A DNA stretch of 37,334 bases from a virus. The stretch lies in the IMG/VR virus record IMGVR_UViG_3300044639_004012, positions 1 through 37,334 of that record. The stretch is one strand, 5' to 3'. Below the pieces are notes generated by a model. That model was not told the DNA's origin and did not search any database. It was given only the letters and a program-made list of their open reading frames with translations. Shown here piece by piece: positions 6,166 through 13,919 of the stretch (positions are counted from its first letter, which is position 1; each line of letters begins with the position of its first letter). The translations under genes and the position numbers were made by a program.

Positions 6166-6453
6166 ATAACTTAGAACTTTTTTGCCTTTGTTCTCAGTGG
6201 TTTGTTGTGTGGGGGATTTTTTTTCTTTTTTTGGAGGAGTATTCAATCCAAATTTTACCCATTTATACCAAATTCTTTCATGAATATAATACTGAATTGG
6301 TTTATAAACAAGTTCAACCACTCCGAAAGCAGCACCTATTTTGATATCTCCAGAAGCCCACCACATACCGAGGAAACCAATTGTTGTGCTTAAAACTCTG
6401 TAAGTTATTGTTTTAGCTAAATGTCGTTTGAATGATACTTTAGTCTGACTCAT
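6151..6453 (-). CDS. DUF2061 membrane protein
   Basis: The 100-residue protein matches the DUF2061 pattern: KTITYRVLSTTIGFLGMWWA as the first membrane segment, then a short GDIKIGAAFGVVELVYKPIQ, then YYIHERIWYKWVKFG. The basic, Pro/Thr-rich C-terminal 30 residues are an extension. DUF2061 proteins are small inner-membrane proteins of unknown function. It overlaps the end of the upstream HAD phosphatase gene by 14 nt, so the two are co-translated. Family assignment is fairly sure; its role in the phage is not known. Confidence 0.8.
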   Translation of the reverse strand: MSQTKVSFKRHLAKTITYRVLSTTIGFLGMWWASGDIKIGAAFGVVELVYKPIQYYIHERIWYKWVKFGLNTPPKKEKKSPTQQTTENKGKKVLSYKKPV

Positions 6454-6835
6454 AATTTTCTATTTTTGGTGGTCCACCAATACTATTGAAGCCACCGTCT
6501 CTGATAAAATTTATACCTATAGCTCTTTCGATTTGAGGAGCTTCAGGGTCTTTATCATTAAATATAACACGAGTACCTCTTCCACAATTCATAACCAATT
6601 GATGATATTTCAAACCAATTTTCTCTAATTCCTGTTTTGTGAATAATTCATAGGTTGAGGGCCGTGCGGTAGTGATGATTATTACTGCACCTGAATCAAA
6701 CTGACTATTGAGATAGTCGATTACATCTTGAATAGGTTCAAGGGTAGATTCGAATAATTTACTGAATTTTCGGTACTTTACTATGGTACCATCTATATCA
6801 ACAAAAAAAGTAGGGTTTTTTATAATTTTATTCAT
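6440..6835 (-). CDS. HAD-superfamily phosphatase
   Basis: The 131-residue protein starts NPTFFVDIDGTIVKYRKFSK, containing the nucleophile motif DxDGT. IIITTARPSTYE near residues 53-64 gives the motif II Thr and the TTARP signature of small HAD phosphatases. RVIFNDKDPEAPQIERAIGI near residues 89-108 holds the late Asp pair. No cap domain is visible. Similar short proteins act as nucleotide or sugar phosphatases. The start codon lies 25 nt beyond the probable true end of the upstream small gene. Confidence 0.8.
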   Translation of the reverse strand: MNKIIKNPTFFVDIDGTIVKYRKFSKLFESTLEPIQDVIDYLNSQFDSGAVIIITTARPSTYELFTKQELEKIGLKYHQLVMNCGRGTRVIFNDKDPEAPQIERAIGINFIRDGGFNSIGGPPKIENYESD

Positions 6836-6917
6836 AAGTAAGTTTGTAGTGAATAATCAAAATGTGATATTATCATTATATTGCTCCCAATCGGAACTCC
6901 CATTGAAAATATTTTCA

Positions 6918-7139
6918 TCATTTGTTTTTTTCCCTTTTTTCTTCGAACTGAACAGATTCGAAATTAATTTTATTAAGTTCATCAATCGATATTTCATTAT
7001 TTTTCCAATTTTTCCAATTATCAAAATCTTTTAAATCTTCTAATGTTTTTTCATGAACCAAAACAAACCCTTCGGGAGCGCATCCCTCAAATTTGGTCTT
7101 TAATCCTTTTTCTTTCAGTAATTTTTTTAAATCAATCAT
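6918..7139 (-). CDS. small hypothetical protein, probably frameshifted at its 3' end
   Basis: The 73-residue frame begins IDLKKLLKEKGLKTKFEGCA and is hydrophilic. It ends just after GGGAAAAAAAC (6924-6934), at a TGA overlapping ATGATG. One frame over, the sequence continues in a protein-like way (DENIFNGSSDWEQYNDNITF) to a stop at 6857-6859. Removing one A from the seven-A run would join both parts into a protein of about 92 residues. The run also contains the in-phase -1 slippery heptamer A AAA AAC. It has a host-type promoter ending 5 nt before its ATG. Confidence 0.65.
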   Translation of the reverse strand: MIDLKKLLKEKGLKTKFEGCAPEGFVLVHEKTLEDLKDFDNWKNWKNNEISIDELNKINFESVQFEEKREKNK

Positions 7140-7144
7140 TGTGC

Positions 7145-7175
7145 CAAAATTAAAGTATTTATTTTAGAAAACAAA
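7145..7175 (-). promoter_or_regulatory. Bacteroidota-type promoter
   Basis: On the minus strand TTTG (7172-7175), 19 nt, TAATTTTG (7145-7152), a full match to TTTG-N19-21-TAnnTTTG. The ATG at 7139 starts 5 nt after it, so the transcript is probably leaderless. Confidence 0.7.
7156..7162 (+). promoter_or_regulatory. TATTTAT motif upstream of the 7214 gene
   Basis: TATTTAT in + orientation, 51 nt before ATG 7214, within the divergent intergenic region and overlapping the spacer of the opposite host-type promoter. Confidence 0.35.
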
Positions 7176-7213
7176 GTCTTAGGACATAAACTTTAAATAA
7201 TAATTCATGGGAG

Positions 7214-7438
7214 ATGGTGAGAAAAATATCCACTTGGAAAAACACACTCCAAGACAATCTATCTCAAGTGTTTCTAATGTTAGCACTTTTCTTCAATCCA
7301 TTTGGATTCGATGCCGTGCAATATTCCCTGATATTACTGACAGGAAGTTTATGGAGAGCGAATTTCGTTTTGTATTGTATTGCGGGCTTATTTTTTGGTT
7401 TATATATCTACTTTCGAAAATTATCTAAAGAGCTCTGA
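7214..7438 (+). CDS. small membrane protein with two membrane segments
   Basis: The 74-residue protein has a basic N-terminus (MVRKISTWKNTLQDN). Two hydrophobic segments follow: SQVFLMLALFFNPFGF plus VQYSLILLTGSLW, then FVLYCIAGLFFGLYIYF. The C-terminus is basic (RKLSKEL). It would lie in the host inner membrane. Another frame beginning at ATG 7207 is a shadow: this frame has the coherent membrane topology. Its last 14 nt overlap the 3' end of the opposite-strand 492-residue gene. No family is recognised. Confidence 0.65.
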   Translation: MVRKISTWKNTLQDNLSQVFLMLALFFNPFGFDAVQYSLILLTGSLWRANFVLYCIAGLFFGLYIYFRKLSKEL

Positions 7439-8903
7439 GTTCACCTTTTTTGAACGGTTCAAAATTACGCCCTTTCTTAATTATAAACTTTGAACCTTCT
7501 TTTACGTAATCAATTATACCAGCGTGTTTTGCCGATGCAAAAAATGATGCGAAATGTCCCCTGAATTGTTTTGATGGATGATAAACATCTGAATAAGAGT
7601 GAGCGTATTCTTTTTTCCCATTTACAACTCGAGTTTTTAGTTTTCCAATATATTCAAGGAAATCTAATTTGGTTCCATTATCGTAACCTGAATCTAAATA
7701 ATCAATCAACTTTTTTATCAGCCCTTTGTTTTTACCAAAAGTATACCCATGATTTATTCTGCTGGCTCTCCATGTTGGACCAGTAATATTTTTTAAAAAT
7801 TTTTCAAACTCCTCGTTTTCGAAAATTTTTTTGAAAACTTTTCCTAACAAAATTTTATCAAAATTCAATCGTAATTCTTCAGGAGGGTAGTTAAAATTCA
7901 TCATTACATCATAACCCCAAGATTCCCAAAGTTTGAAATCAAATTTTGGTTCTTCATCAGACTCTTCGCTGAATCCAACAGAGGCTCCCCATTGATTACC
8001 TTTTTTTAGAGAGTAACTTACGAATACATCGTATTCATCGATGACTTCGACATTTAAATAAATTTTTAGTTTACCTACAGCTTTACCCGGCATATCGGAT
8101 ATCAAATCATAACCGTAAATGTCGAGTAAAATATCTTTATGTACACCATGAAAGTTTCCGTAAACACTGAAGTTATGCCCTTTTTTTTCAAAAACTTTGT
8201 TCAATTCTTCAAAGTTTGATTTGGTTTTTTCTTCACTATGTTCTTTTATTTTTGAATATAATTCAGGAAAATATTCTTTGAAAAGAGTTACAGTATCGCC
8301 CCCCAATTGGTGGTCTCGGGAGTCCCACCAATTTTCATATCCCGCTTCGTTGATATGAACCGCAACTTTGTAATTTGGTTCATATTCTTTTCCTTTTTTT
8401 CTGATGATGTAATATAAACCTTGTTTCCCGCTCGTGTACCTACGAAAATGGTCTGCATCCTTAACTGTAGTACACCATTTTGTTCCTGAACCATATTTAC
8501 AAGAAGCCTCTATTGTTTTTGGTACTAAAACAAGAAAATTATCGTCTTCGTAAATTTTTTCTGTTTGGTTTTCTAATTCCTTTTCCTTCTCTTTTTCTTT
8601 AAAGGGCTCTAAAGCTTTTTCTAATTCCTCAAAACTAAGATATTGATTGATGTCTTTTTTTTCTAATTGTTTTTGATATTTGTCAAAATCTTTGACAAGC
8701 TCAACCGCAATTTCAACATTCATATCAACATCTGTTTCAGGCTCCAAAACTTTCAAAACCCAATCTGTATATTTGTGATTAAAATCTTGTAAATCTGAAA
8801 CACCCAAAACAAAATCAATAACCTCGTTATCAAATTTTTGGGAATATTTTTTCTTGAGGTCTTCTTTTCTTCCCTCCTTCAATAAAATATCAACAAACTT
8901 CAT
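7425..8903 (-). CDS. conserved phage protein with KWCT...LYYI motif
   Basis: The 492-residue protein begins with a helical region rich in Lys and Glu. Near residues 134-165 it has ASCKYGSGTKWCTTVKDADH followed by RRYTSGKQGLYYIIRK. I know this combination as a recurring, functionally uncharacterised signature in large phages (TKWCT then LYYI). The remainder contains VSYSLKKGNQWGASVGF and a Lys/Phe-rich C-terminus without known motifs. There is no signal peptide. It is transcribed alone from an ATATTTAT motif 5 nt before its ATG. Confidence 0.75.
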   Translation of the reverse strand: MKFVDILLKEGRKEDLKKKYSQKFDNEVIDFVLGVSDLQDFNHKYTDWVLKVLEPETDVDMNVEIAVELVKDFDKYQKQLEKKDINQYLSFEELEKALEPFKEKEKEKELENQTEKIYEDDNFLVLVPKTIEASCKYGSGTKWCTTVKDADHFRRYTSGKQGLYYIIRKKGKEYEPNYKVAVHINEAGYENWWDSRDHQLGGDTVTLFKEYFPELYSKIKEHSEEKTKSNFEELNKVFEKKGHNFSVYGNFHGVHKDILLDIYGYDLISDMPGKAVGKLKIYLNVEVIDEYDVFVSYSLKKGNQWGASVGFSEESDEEPKFDFKLWESWGYDVMMNFNYPPEELRLNFDKILLGKVFKKIFENEEFEKFLKNITGPTWRASRINHGYTFGKNKGLIKKLIDYLDSGYDNGTKLDFLEYIGKLKTRVVNGKKEYAHSYSDVYHPSKQFRGHFASFFASAKHAGIIDYVKEGSKFIIKKGRNFEPFKKGELRAL

Positions 8904-8908
8904 ATGGT

Positions 8909-8916
8909 ATAAATAT
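8909..8916 (-). promoter_or_regulatory. ATATTTAT motif, 5 nt before ATG 8903
   Basis: Minus strand ATATTTAT-ACCAT-ATG. Confidence 0.5.
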
Positions 8917-8949
8917 ACAAAAAGGGAGATATAAATCTCCCCTTTGATA

Positions 8950-9024
8950 TGGTAGTCCCGAGAGGAATCGAACCTCTATGTACAGATTAGAAATCTGTCA
9001 TTCTATCCGTTGAATTACGGGACC
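8950..9024 (-). tRNA. tRNA-Arg (UCU)
   Basis: Read on the minus strand, GGTCCCG (9024-9018) pairs with CGGGACT (8960-8954). The anticodon stem ACAGA/TCTGT encloses TTTCTAA, anticodon TCT. The T arm is GAGG-TTCGATT-CCTC. CCA is encoded at 8952-8950. It is the only minus-strand tRNA, and it decodes AGA, the favoured Arg codon of this AT-rich genome. Confidence 0.93.
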
Positions 9025-9030
9025 ATATTT

Positions 9031-9381
9031 TTACTTCCAAAACAATTGAATCAAAAGTATAACAAAACTTAGAGACAAACAAATTAAAGTTTTTGTTGTC
9101 ATCGGTTCTTTTAGAATAAGCCATGCCATGAAACTAAATACAATAACACCAATACTGAATCCTATAATACGATTAGGCCAAGTTTCACCGTTATATAGGC
9201 TTACCATTTCTCTACTTGCTAAAATTACCAAATATCCGACAGGTACCCCGAGTAAGGTCATAATAAATGGATTGTTTTTAATCCATTTACTCCAAAGATG
9301 TCCTTGAAGTTGATAGAATGTAAACGCTTGAGAAAAAAGATAAACTGTCAGAATAAAAATAATTGAGCCTAATTTGTTCAT
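9031..9381 (-). CDS. four-TM membrane protein (small multidrug/DMT-like topology)
   Basis: The 116-residue protein is read from ATG 9381. The frame extends 15 codons upstream, but that would run through the terminator and inverted repeat. Four hydrophobic segments are visible: SIIFILTVYLFSQAFTFY, FIMTLLGVPVGYLVILA, IIGFSIGVIVFSFMAWLIL and LICLSLSFVILLIQLFW. The length and topology resemble small EamA/SMR-type proteins, and ILKEPMTTKT between segments 3 and 4 resembles the loop after an EamA helix. No transport substrate can be inferred. The gene ends 6 nt before the tRNA-Arg 5' end. Confidence 0.65.
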   Translation of the reverse strand: MNKLGSIIFILTVYLFSQAFTFYQLQGHLWSKWIKNNPFIMTLLGVPVGYLVILASREMVSLYNGETWPNRIIGFSIGVIVFSFMAWLILKEPMTTKTLICLSLSFVILLIQLFWK

Positions 9382-9383
9382 TG

Positions 9384-9412
9384 TGTAACAAAGATAGTAA
9401 TTTTTTGTTACA
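9384..9412 (-). promoter_or_regulatory. inverted repeat overlapping a TATCTTTG -7 element
   Basis: TGTAACAAA (9384-9392) and TTTGTTACA (9404-9412) are a perfect 9-bp dyad with an 11-nt spacer. The minus-strand TATCTTTG (9396-9389) fits TAnnTTTG and lies inside it, 7 nt before ATG 9381. No clear TTTG is found at the right distance upstream. An operator, or a hairpin blocking the start codon, is plausible. Confidence 0.45.
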
Positions 9413-9441
9413 AAAAAAACCCCCACCGTGAAGTGAGGGTT
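9412..9441 (-). terminator. terminator after the PspC operon
   Basis: On the minus strand AACCCTCAC pairs with GTGGGGGTT (9 bp, one T-G) around a 6-nt loop, followed by eight T. It ends the 10413-9446 transcript. Confidence 0.85.
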
Positions 9442-9445
9442 AAAT

Positions 9446-9586
9446 TCATTTATTTGACCATCCGTCTATTAAACCTTGTTTGATATCTTTCCAATCAATT
9501 ATCAAGTAGGTAATAACTATAACACATAGAATTGTCCATTTGTGTTTAATAACGAGTGTTTCAATATCTTTTAGTAATTCTTTCAT
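9446..9586 (-). CDS. 46-residue single-pass membrane protein
   Basis: A short minus-strand frame starts at ATG 9586, overlapping the PspC stop as ATGA, and ends at TGA 9448-9446. Charged N-terminal residues (MKELLKDIETLVIKHKW) precede one membrane segment (TILCVIVITYLIIDW) and a short polar tail. The overlap with the PspC gene and the terminator just downstream support it as the last gene of that operon. No family is recognised. Confidence 0.7.
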   Translation of the reverse strand: MKELLKDIETLVIKHKWTILCVIVITYLIIDWKDIKQGLIDGWSNK

Positions 9587-9786
9587 ATTTTTTGTCCTAT
9601 AAGTGAGTTATCTTTAGGTATTACTAACCAAGCTAATAAATAAAATAAAATAATTGGTATTGGTGCAAATATTAAAGCTAAAAATATCAATCTCCAAAGT
9701 GTAGAGTCTATATTTGTATACTCACCGAGTCCACCACAAATTCCTGCAATTTTTTTATCTATCTGACTTCTAAATAATTTTCTCAT
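9583..9786 (-). CDS. PspC-domain protein
   Basis: The 67-residue protein is a nearly complete PspC domain. It has the N-terminal KLFRSQIDKKIAGICGGLGE with the characteristic AGxCGGLxEY motif, then DSTLWRLIFLALIFAPIPII and LFYLLAWLVIPKD as the membrane hairpin. Bacterial PspC acts in the inner membrane in the response to envelope stress, such as mislocalised secretins. It is co-transcribed with a secreted protein upstream and a tiny membrane protein downstream. Its neighbours are envelope genes, so it may protect the host envelope during infection. Confidence 0.88.
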   Translation of the reverse strand: MRKLFRSQIDKKIAGICGGLGEYTNIDSTLWRLIFLALIFAPIPIILFYLLAWLVIPKDNSLIGQKI

Positions 9787-9804
9787 AATGTCTTTTTTTA
9801 TGTT

Positions 9805-10413
9805 TTATTTCTTTTTCTTTAGTTCACTCAGTGCGTTTACAGGAATAATTGTTCCTACAGGATATGAAGACCCCACAGGTGCCTGAGTTACAGATGTTTC
9901 ACCTGGATGAGCTCGTAATGCTCTTCTCATCGGAAACGCTAATTCATTAAGTGGACCAAAACATTCTGCAAGTGTTACACCGTTAACCTTATTAGGTAAT
10001 ACAACACAAGGCATACACCACATATTACTCATTCCACCTTTAGGTCCTTTAGATATTACGAATGTTCTATTTACCGTTGGTAAATTTTCCCAAGTTGGAG
10101 CTTGAGGGACACTGTCATAATACCAAAAATAAGACCAAACAGTTTTATCTGTTCCATCAGGTGTAAGTGAAGGATTCGGAACCAAGATTTTGTTTGCTAC
10201 TGAAGGACCATCCATAACAGGACAAACCGCAACACCCTCTAAGAACTTTTTACCTTCCACAGTAATAGTTTTACCCGTTGCCTTAGCAGAAGAAGCCCCA
10301 CAAAAAGCAAATTTTCCCTCAACAATTGTGAGTGCTTTCCCTCTATGAAGTTTCTGAGTGAATGATGTTGTTCCTAATCCCAACATCGCAAGTAGTAATA
10401 GTAGTTTTTTCAT
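9805..10413 (-). CDS. secreted protein of unknown function
   Basis: The 202-residue precursor has a clear signal peptide (MKKLLLLLAMLGLGTTSFTQ), cleaved probably after the Gln region. The mature part has several Cys residues (FCGASS, VCPVMDG, then MWCMPCVV and ECFG) that could form disulfides in the periplasm. It is rich in Pro and Gly. I do not recognise a family; the WCMPC pair is not in a thioredoxin-like context. It is the first gene of an operon with the PspC gene (18-nt gap), driven by an ATATTTAT motif and preceded by the upstream operon's terminator. Confidence 0.7.
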   Translation of the reverse strand: MKKLLLLLAMLGLGTTSFTQKLHRGKALTIVEGKFAFCGASSAKATGKTITVEGKKFLEGVAVCPVMDGPSVANKILVPNPSLTPDGTDKTVWSYFWYYDSVPQAPTWENLPTVNRTFVISKGPKGGMSNMWCMPCVVLPNKVNGVTLAECFGPLNELAFPMRRALRAHPGETSVTQAPVGSSYPVGTIIPVNALSELKKKK

Positions 10414-10426
10414 AATATATTTTATT

Positions 10427-10434
10427 ATAAATAT
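10427..10434 (-). promoter_or_regulatory. ATATTTAT motif, 13 nt before ATG 10413
   Basis: Minus-strand TATATTTAT directly continues the T run of the preceding terminator. Confidence 0.5.
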
Positions 10435-10464
10435 AAAACCCCCACCATAAGGTGAGGGTTTTTT
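10435..10464 (-). terminator. terminator of the TonB-dependent receptor operon
   Basis: On the minus strand AACCCTCACC pairs with GGTGGGGGTT (10 bp, one T-G) around TTAT, followed by TTTT and then ATATTTAT. It begins just after the lipoprotein stop codon. Confidence 0.85.
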
Positions 10465-11670
10465 TTAATTACCCTTCAGTGGAAATCGTGTCCACCCTTG
10501 TGTCCAATTCGGGGTTGTCAAAACTTGTAGTTCCGAAATTGAAAAGGTTTTCTCAATATTACCTTGAGATAACGCTTTGGTTTTCATATCTGATGAAGTA
10601 AATAATGTAGATGTTGATTTGAAATTTAGAGTTGGGTCAAATGAACCAATCTGATTATTTTCAAACTTTGAAATATTATCTTTGTAAAACGTTGCTGTTT
10701 CATTCGATTCAAGTGAAAACGCACCTTTCATATGACCAGCAATCACTGAATTTGTAATAGTGAATTGCGTTGCTCTCCTCCATCTTAAACCCAAATTATG
10801 GTTAGTCAGTGAACCTGTTTCATTCGGACCAACAATAACCATATTGGATAATTTTGGGTGTGTAAAAGGTTGTGCGGATGAACCTGTTCCATCATTATCA
10901 CATTCTACGCCATTTCCCGCATCCCCATTATCTACAAATTGTGGGTCTCTTTTTGCAATACTAAAAGAAACTGACCCTCTATAACCGAAGTCAAAATCAA
11001 AATCGTCATCAGCTGTTGCAAACGCGTATAAGTTTTTTGCGTTTACTGTTCCGCCGAAGAATTCAAACGCGTCATCATTTGCATAAATTGTCTGAACATT
11101 TTCGATTACAGTACCACTTCCCACTCCTCCGAGAGTCAATGCATTTATCTCTGAATTTGGGAGTGCCGCTATTCCTGCATATTCAATTCTAACATATTTT
11201 AGAACCCCACTGTTGTCCAAATCATTTGTACCACCATAAGGTCTACCAATTCCACCTTCTATCGTAGGTTCGGAACTTCTGTTGGTTGTTGCTCTACCCA
11301 AGATGACAATTCCACCCCAATCGCCAGGTGCTCTTTGTCCTTCAGGTTTTCCTGAGGTAAAAACAATAGGTTTCAGTTGAGTTCCCTCAGCCAAAATCTG
11401 TGCTCCTCTTTCAATACACAGAGCCCCTTTTTCTGCTATGTCAGAAATTATTTTTGTACCTGGTTGAATAATCAACTTTGCACCATCTGTGATGTAAACA
11501 TAACCTTTGAGTGTCCATACTTTGTCTGATGTCAGTGTTGTGGTTGAGTTGATTGAACCAGTGAGTGTTGTGGAAGAGGGAACGTTAATTGGTCCATCAC
11601 CACCGCCAAGATTTTTTTCACAACTTGTAAAAAGGAGTGAGATTGCTAAAACCGATAAAAATTTTTTCAT
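10465..11670 (-). CDS. outer-membrane lipoprotein partner of the TonB-dependent receptor
   Basis: The 401-residue precursor has a lipoprotein signal (LAISLLFTSC; Cys17 lipidated). The body looks like a right-handed beta-helix: VYITDGAKLIIQPGTKIIS, then GDWGGIVILGRA, IEYAG and ENVQTIYANDDAFEFFGGTV. The acidic stretch TADDDFDFDFGYRGSVSF follows. Proteins of this kind are commonly encoded next to TonB-dependent receptors in Bacteroidota, as here, where it overlaps the receptor stop by ATGA. It would sit on the outer membrane and probably works with the receptor. The ligand is unknown. The family is normally cellular, so its presence in a phage suggests acquisition from a host. Confidence 0.75.
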   Translation of the reverse strand: MKKFLSVLAISLLFTSCEKNLGGGDGPINVPSSTTLTGSINSTTTLTSDKVWTLKGYVYITDGAKLIIQPGTKIISDIAEKGALCIERGAQILAEGTQLKPIVFTSGKPEGQRAPGDWGGIVILGRATTNRSSEPTIEGGIGRPYGGTNDLDNSGVLKYVRIEYAGIAALPNSEINALTLGGVGSGTVIENVQTIYANDDAFEFFGGTVNAKNLYAFATADDDFDFDFGYRGSVSFSIAKRDPQFVDNGDAGNGVECDNDGTGSSAQPFTHPKLSNMVIVGPNETGSLTNHNLGLRWRRATQFTITNSVIAGHMKGAFSLESNETATFYKDNISKFENNQIGSFDPTLNFKSTSTLFTSSDMKTKALSQGNIEKTFSISELQVLTTPNWTQGWTRFPLKGN

Positions 11671-13919
11671 AAATTTAAATTTAATGAAGCTGAAAGAGTT
11701 TGTTCATTATTTGTTTTTATTAACTCTCTCGTGTTTATTTTTTGATAATATACCGACGGTTGTGCAAGTAAGTCACCAACCGAAAGTTTGATTTCACCTT
11801 TGTTGAATTTTTTTAAGAAAACAAAATCAATTATATCTCTCGAATTTTCGAATATGTCAGGATATCCTTGGAATCCGACTGCGGATATTCTATCACCAAC
11901 TCTATTGTATGAGATACTGAATGTGTTATTTTTCTTATGAATATTCAATCCCCCGTTGAGAACATAATTTGATTGTCCCTGAAGTTGTCTCGAATATCCG
12001 TTCACATTTACCTTCGAACCCGAAAAAAATGAGTTTGTGTACAGGTCTAACCATTTTGTTATTTTCTTTCTAATTTCAAATTCAACACCGTATACATTTG
12101 CATTTTTGGGATTCATAAAAGTTAGAAGTAGATTTGATGGAACAGAACCATCAGCAACAACTTGTTCAATAGGTCTGATAAATTTTTTTCCAAAAAGTGC
12201 AATTGATAAGTTTTCTCCTACTTTGGGATAAATTTCATATTTTAAATCAAGGTTGTAGATATCAGTTTTCTCAAGGGTTGGATTACCAAGAATTTGTGCG
12301 TTTCTAATAAAGTCATAATATGCAAAATTTGCAACTTCTCTGAATTCAGGTCTTGATAAAGTTTTAGAACTTGAAACTCTCAATTTTGTTTTGTCCCAAC
12401 TGTAAGATAAGTTTATGGAAGGTAATAAATCAAAATATGTTCTGTTTACGTTGACCTTTTGACCACTAAAGTCTGATGTGTTTACATCAAACAGATTATA
12501 CTCCGTTCTAAAACCACCATTTATTTTAAATTTTTTGTAAGTTTTATCAATTTGAACATATCCACTTCCCAAGTCAAAATCCGCTTTGTATCTGTCTGTG
12601 TTATTTGTTATTTCGTTGAGTAAGTCCAAAGCATCGTATCTGAAAATTCTTGCTTGAAAATTTCTCATTTTTTTAAGATAAGAACCACCAATTTTTACAG
12701 CTCCGAAATCTTTATTTATTGACCCGTTAAATGAGTTTTCATTCATTACAGACCAAAATCTATAAGTGTCCCTCCAAGCTGTAGTGTAAGTAGAGTTCGA
12801 GCCAAGTGATTTTGTTATTGGATTCACCCTATAATCAGGTTGGTCTCTCAACATCAAATTCCAACCTAAATTGAAATCAAGTGTTTTTATCTTTCCCTCA
12901 ACCTGTGAATTAACAACTGTTTTGATGATGTTGTTTGATGAGTTACTTCTTACGTCCTGAACGTTATCATAGTTTTCACCTTCCCTTGTGAGGTATGAGT
13001 TTTCAATTTGATGGTTGAATAGAGTTTTCCAAGAATATTTCGATTCACCCAAGTAAGTCAAATTCAGTAAACCATTTACTAATAAAATTTGGGTAAACAA
13101 CGTGTCTCTATATTTGTATGCAAGTTCTGTTGATGATTGATAATCTTGTCTATCAATATAGTTGACGGTATAGTTCTTTCTTGAACTAGCAGATGTTAAA
13201 AGAGACCACTTACTTTTTTTCAAACCGAATGAAAGATTACCGTTCAAGTTGGGGAGTGAATTCAAAATTTTATAAGGGGGTTGACTCAGTAACTTTGTGA
13301 AAGTTCTTCTATCTCCATTTGTTCCAGTTCTGAAAACGTATGTTGATGGAAAATTCTGTGGGAAGAGAATATAATCCACCGATTTGAAATTTCGAAACGT
13401 TGAAACGGTCCCGAAACTTACTCCGAGACCCATTGAAAAAAAATTGTTTGATACTTCTTTTGTTGTAATCTGCACCACACCTCCACCAAAATCACCAGGT
13501 AAAGATGGCAATGCAGATTTGGAAACCATAACGTTATCAATCAAAGATGCGGGAATTATATCAAACGAAAAAGCCCTCCTGTCAGGTTCCGTTGATGGTA
13601 AGATGGTTTTGTTAAGAGTTGCTGAATTGTATCTATCAGATAATCCCCTTACCAAAACAAATTTATCATTTTGTATGGTTACACCATTTACTCTTTTTAG
13701 TGCGTCACCAACAGTTCTATCAGGTGTTTTTTTTATTGATTCACTTGAAAGTCCATCTGATACAACTACATTATTTCTTACAGAATTTATAATCGAAACA
13801 GTTGTTTCTTTTTTAATTGCCGAGCGAATTTTGACCTCGGACATTGTTTTGTTGAATAATGTATCTTGAGAATGACCGAAAGTTGGTATTAAAAGACACA
13901 AAATAATTTTTTTAATCAA
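11667..13919 (-). CDS. TonB-dependent outer-membrane receptor
   Basis: The 750-residue precursor starts with a TTG codon followed by a signal peptide (IKKIILCLLIPTFGHSQ); no ATG gives a signal peptide. The plug domain (about residues 35-155) is very clear: TPDRTVGDALKRVNGVTIQN, VLVRGLSDRYNSATLNKTIL and PSLPGDFGGGVVQITTKE. The rest is a beta-barrel with alternating aromatic strands ending in LSASLNLNL. Cellular relatives usually carry an extra N-terminal carboxypeptidase-regulatory-like domain, absent here, so this is a compact form. TonB-dependent receptors import large ligands using the host TonB-ExbBD system and are frequent phage receptors. It forms a coupled operon with the downstream lipoprotein. 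Confidence 0.9.
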   Translation of the reverse strand: MIKKIILCLLIPTFGHSQDTLFNKTMSEVKIRSAIKKETTVSIINSVRNNVVVSDGLSSESIKKTPDRTVGDALKRVNGVTIQNDKFVLVRGLSDRYNSATLNKTILPSTEPDRRAFSFDIIPASLIDNVMVSKSALPSLPGDFGGGVVQITTKEVSNNFFSMGLGVSFGTVSTFRNFKSVDYILFPQNFPSTYVFRTGTNGDRRTFTKLLSQPPYKILNSLPNLNGNLSFGLKKSKWSLLTSASSRKNYTVNYIDRQDYQSSTELAYKYRDTLFTQILLVNGLLNLTYLGESKYSWKTLFNHQIENSYLTREGENYDNVQDVRSNSSNNIIKTVVNSQVEGKIKTLDFNLGWNLMLRDQPDYRVNPITKSLGSNSTYTTAWRDTYRFWSVMNENSFNGSINKDFGAVKIGGSYLKKMRNFQARIFRYDALDLLNEITNNTDRYKADFDLGSGYVQIDKTYKKFKINGGFRTEYNLFDVNTSDFSGQKVNVNRTYFDLLPSINLSYSWDKTKLRVSSSKTLSRPEFREVANFAYYDFIRNAQILGNPTLEKTDIYNLDLKYEIYPKVGENLSIALFGKKFIRPIEQVVADGSVPSNLLLTFMNPKNANVYGVEFEIRKKITKWLDLYTNSFFSGSKVNVNGYSRQLQGQSNYVLNGGLNIHKKNNTFSISYNRVGDRISAVGFQGYPDIFENSRDIIDFVFLKKFNKGEIKLSVGDLLAQPSVYYQKINTRELIKTNNEQTLSASLNLNL

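Noticed and set aside
13384-13869. 161-codon + strand frame inside the TonB receptor
   Set aside because: It is antisense to strongly conserved plug-domain coding sequence and has no family features.
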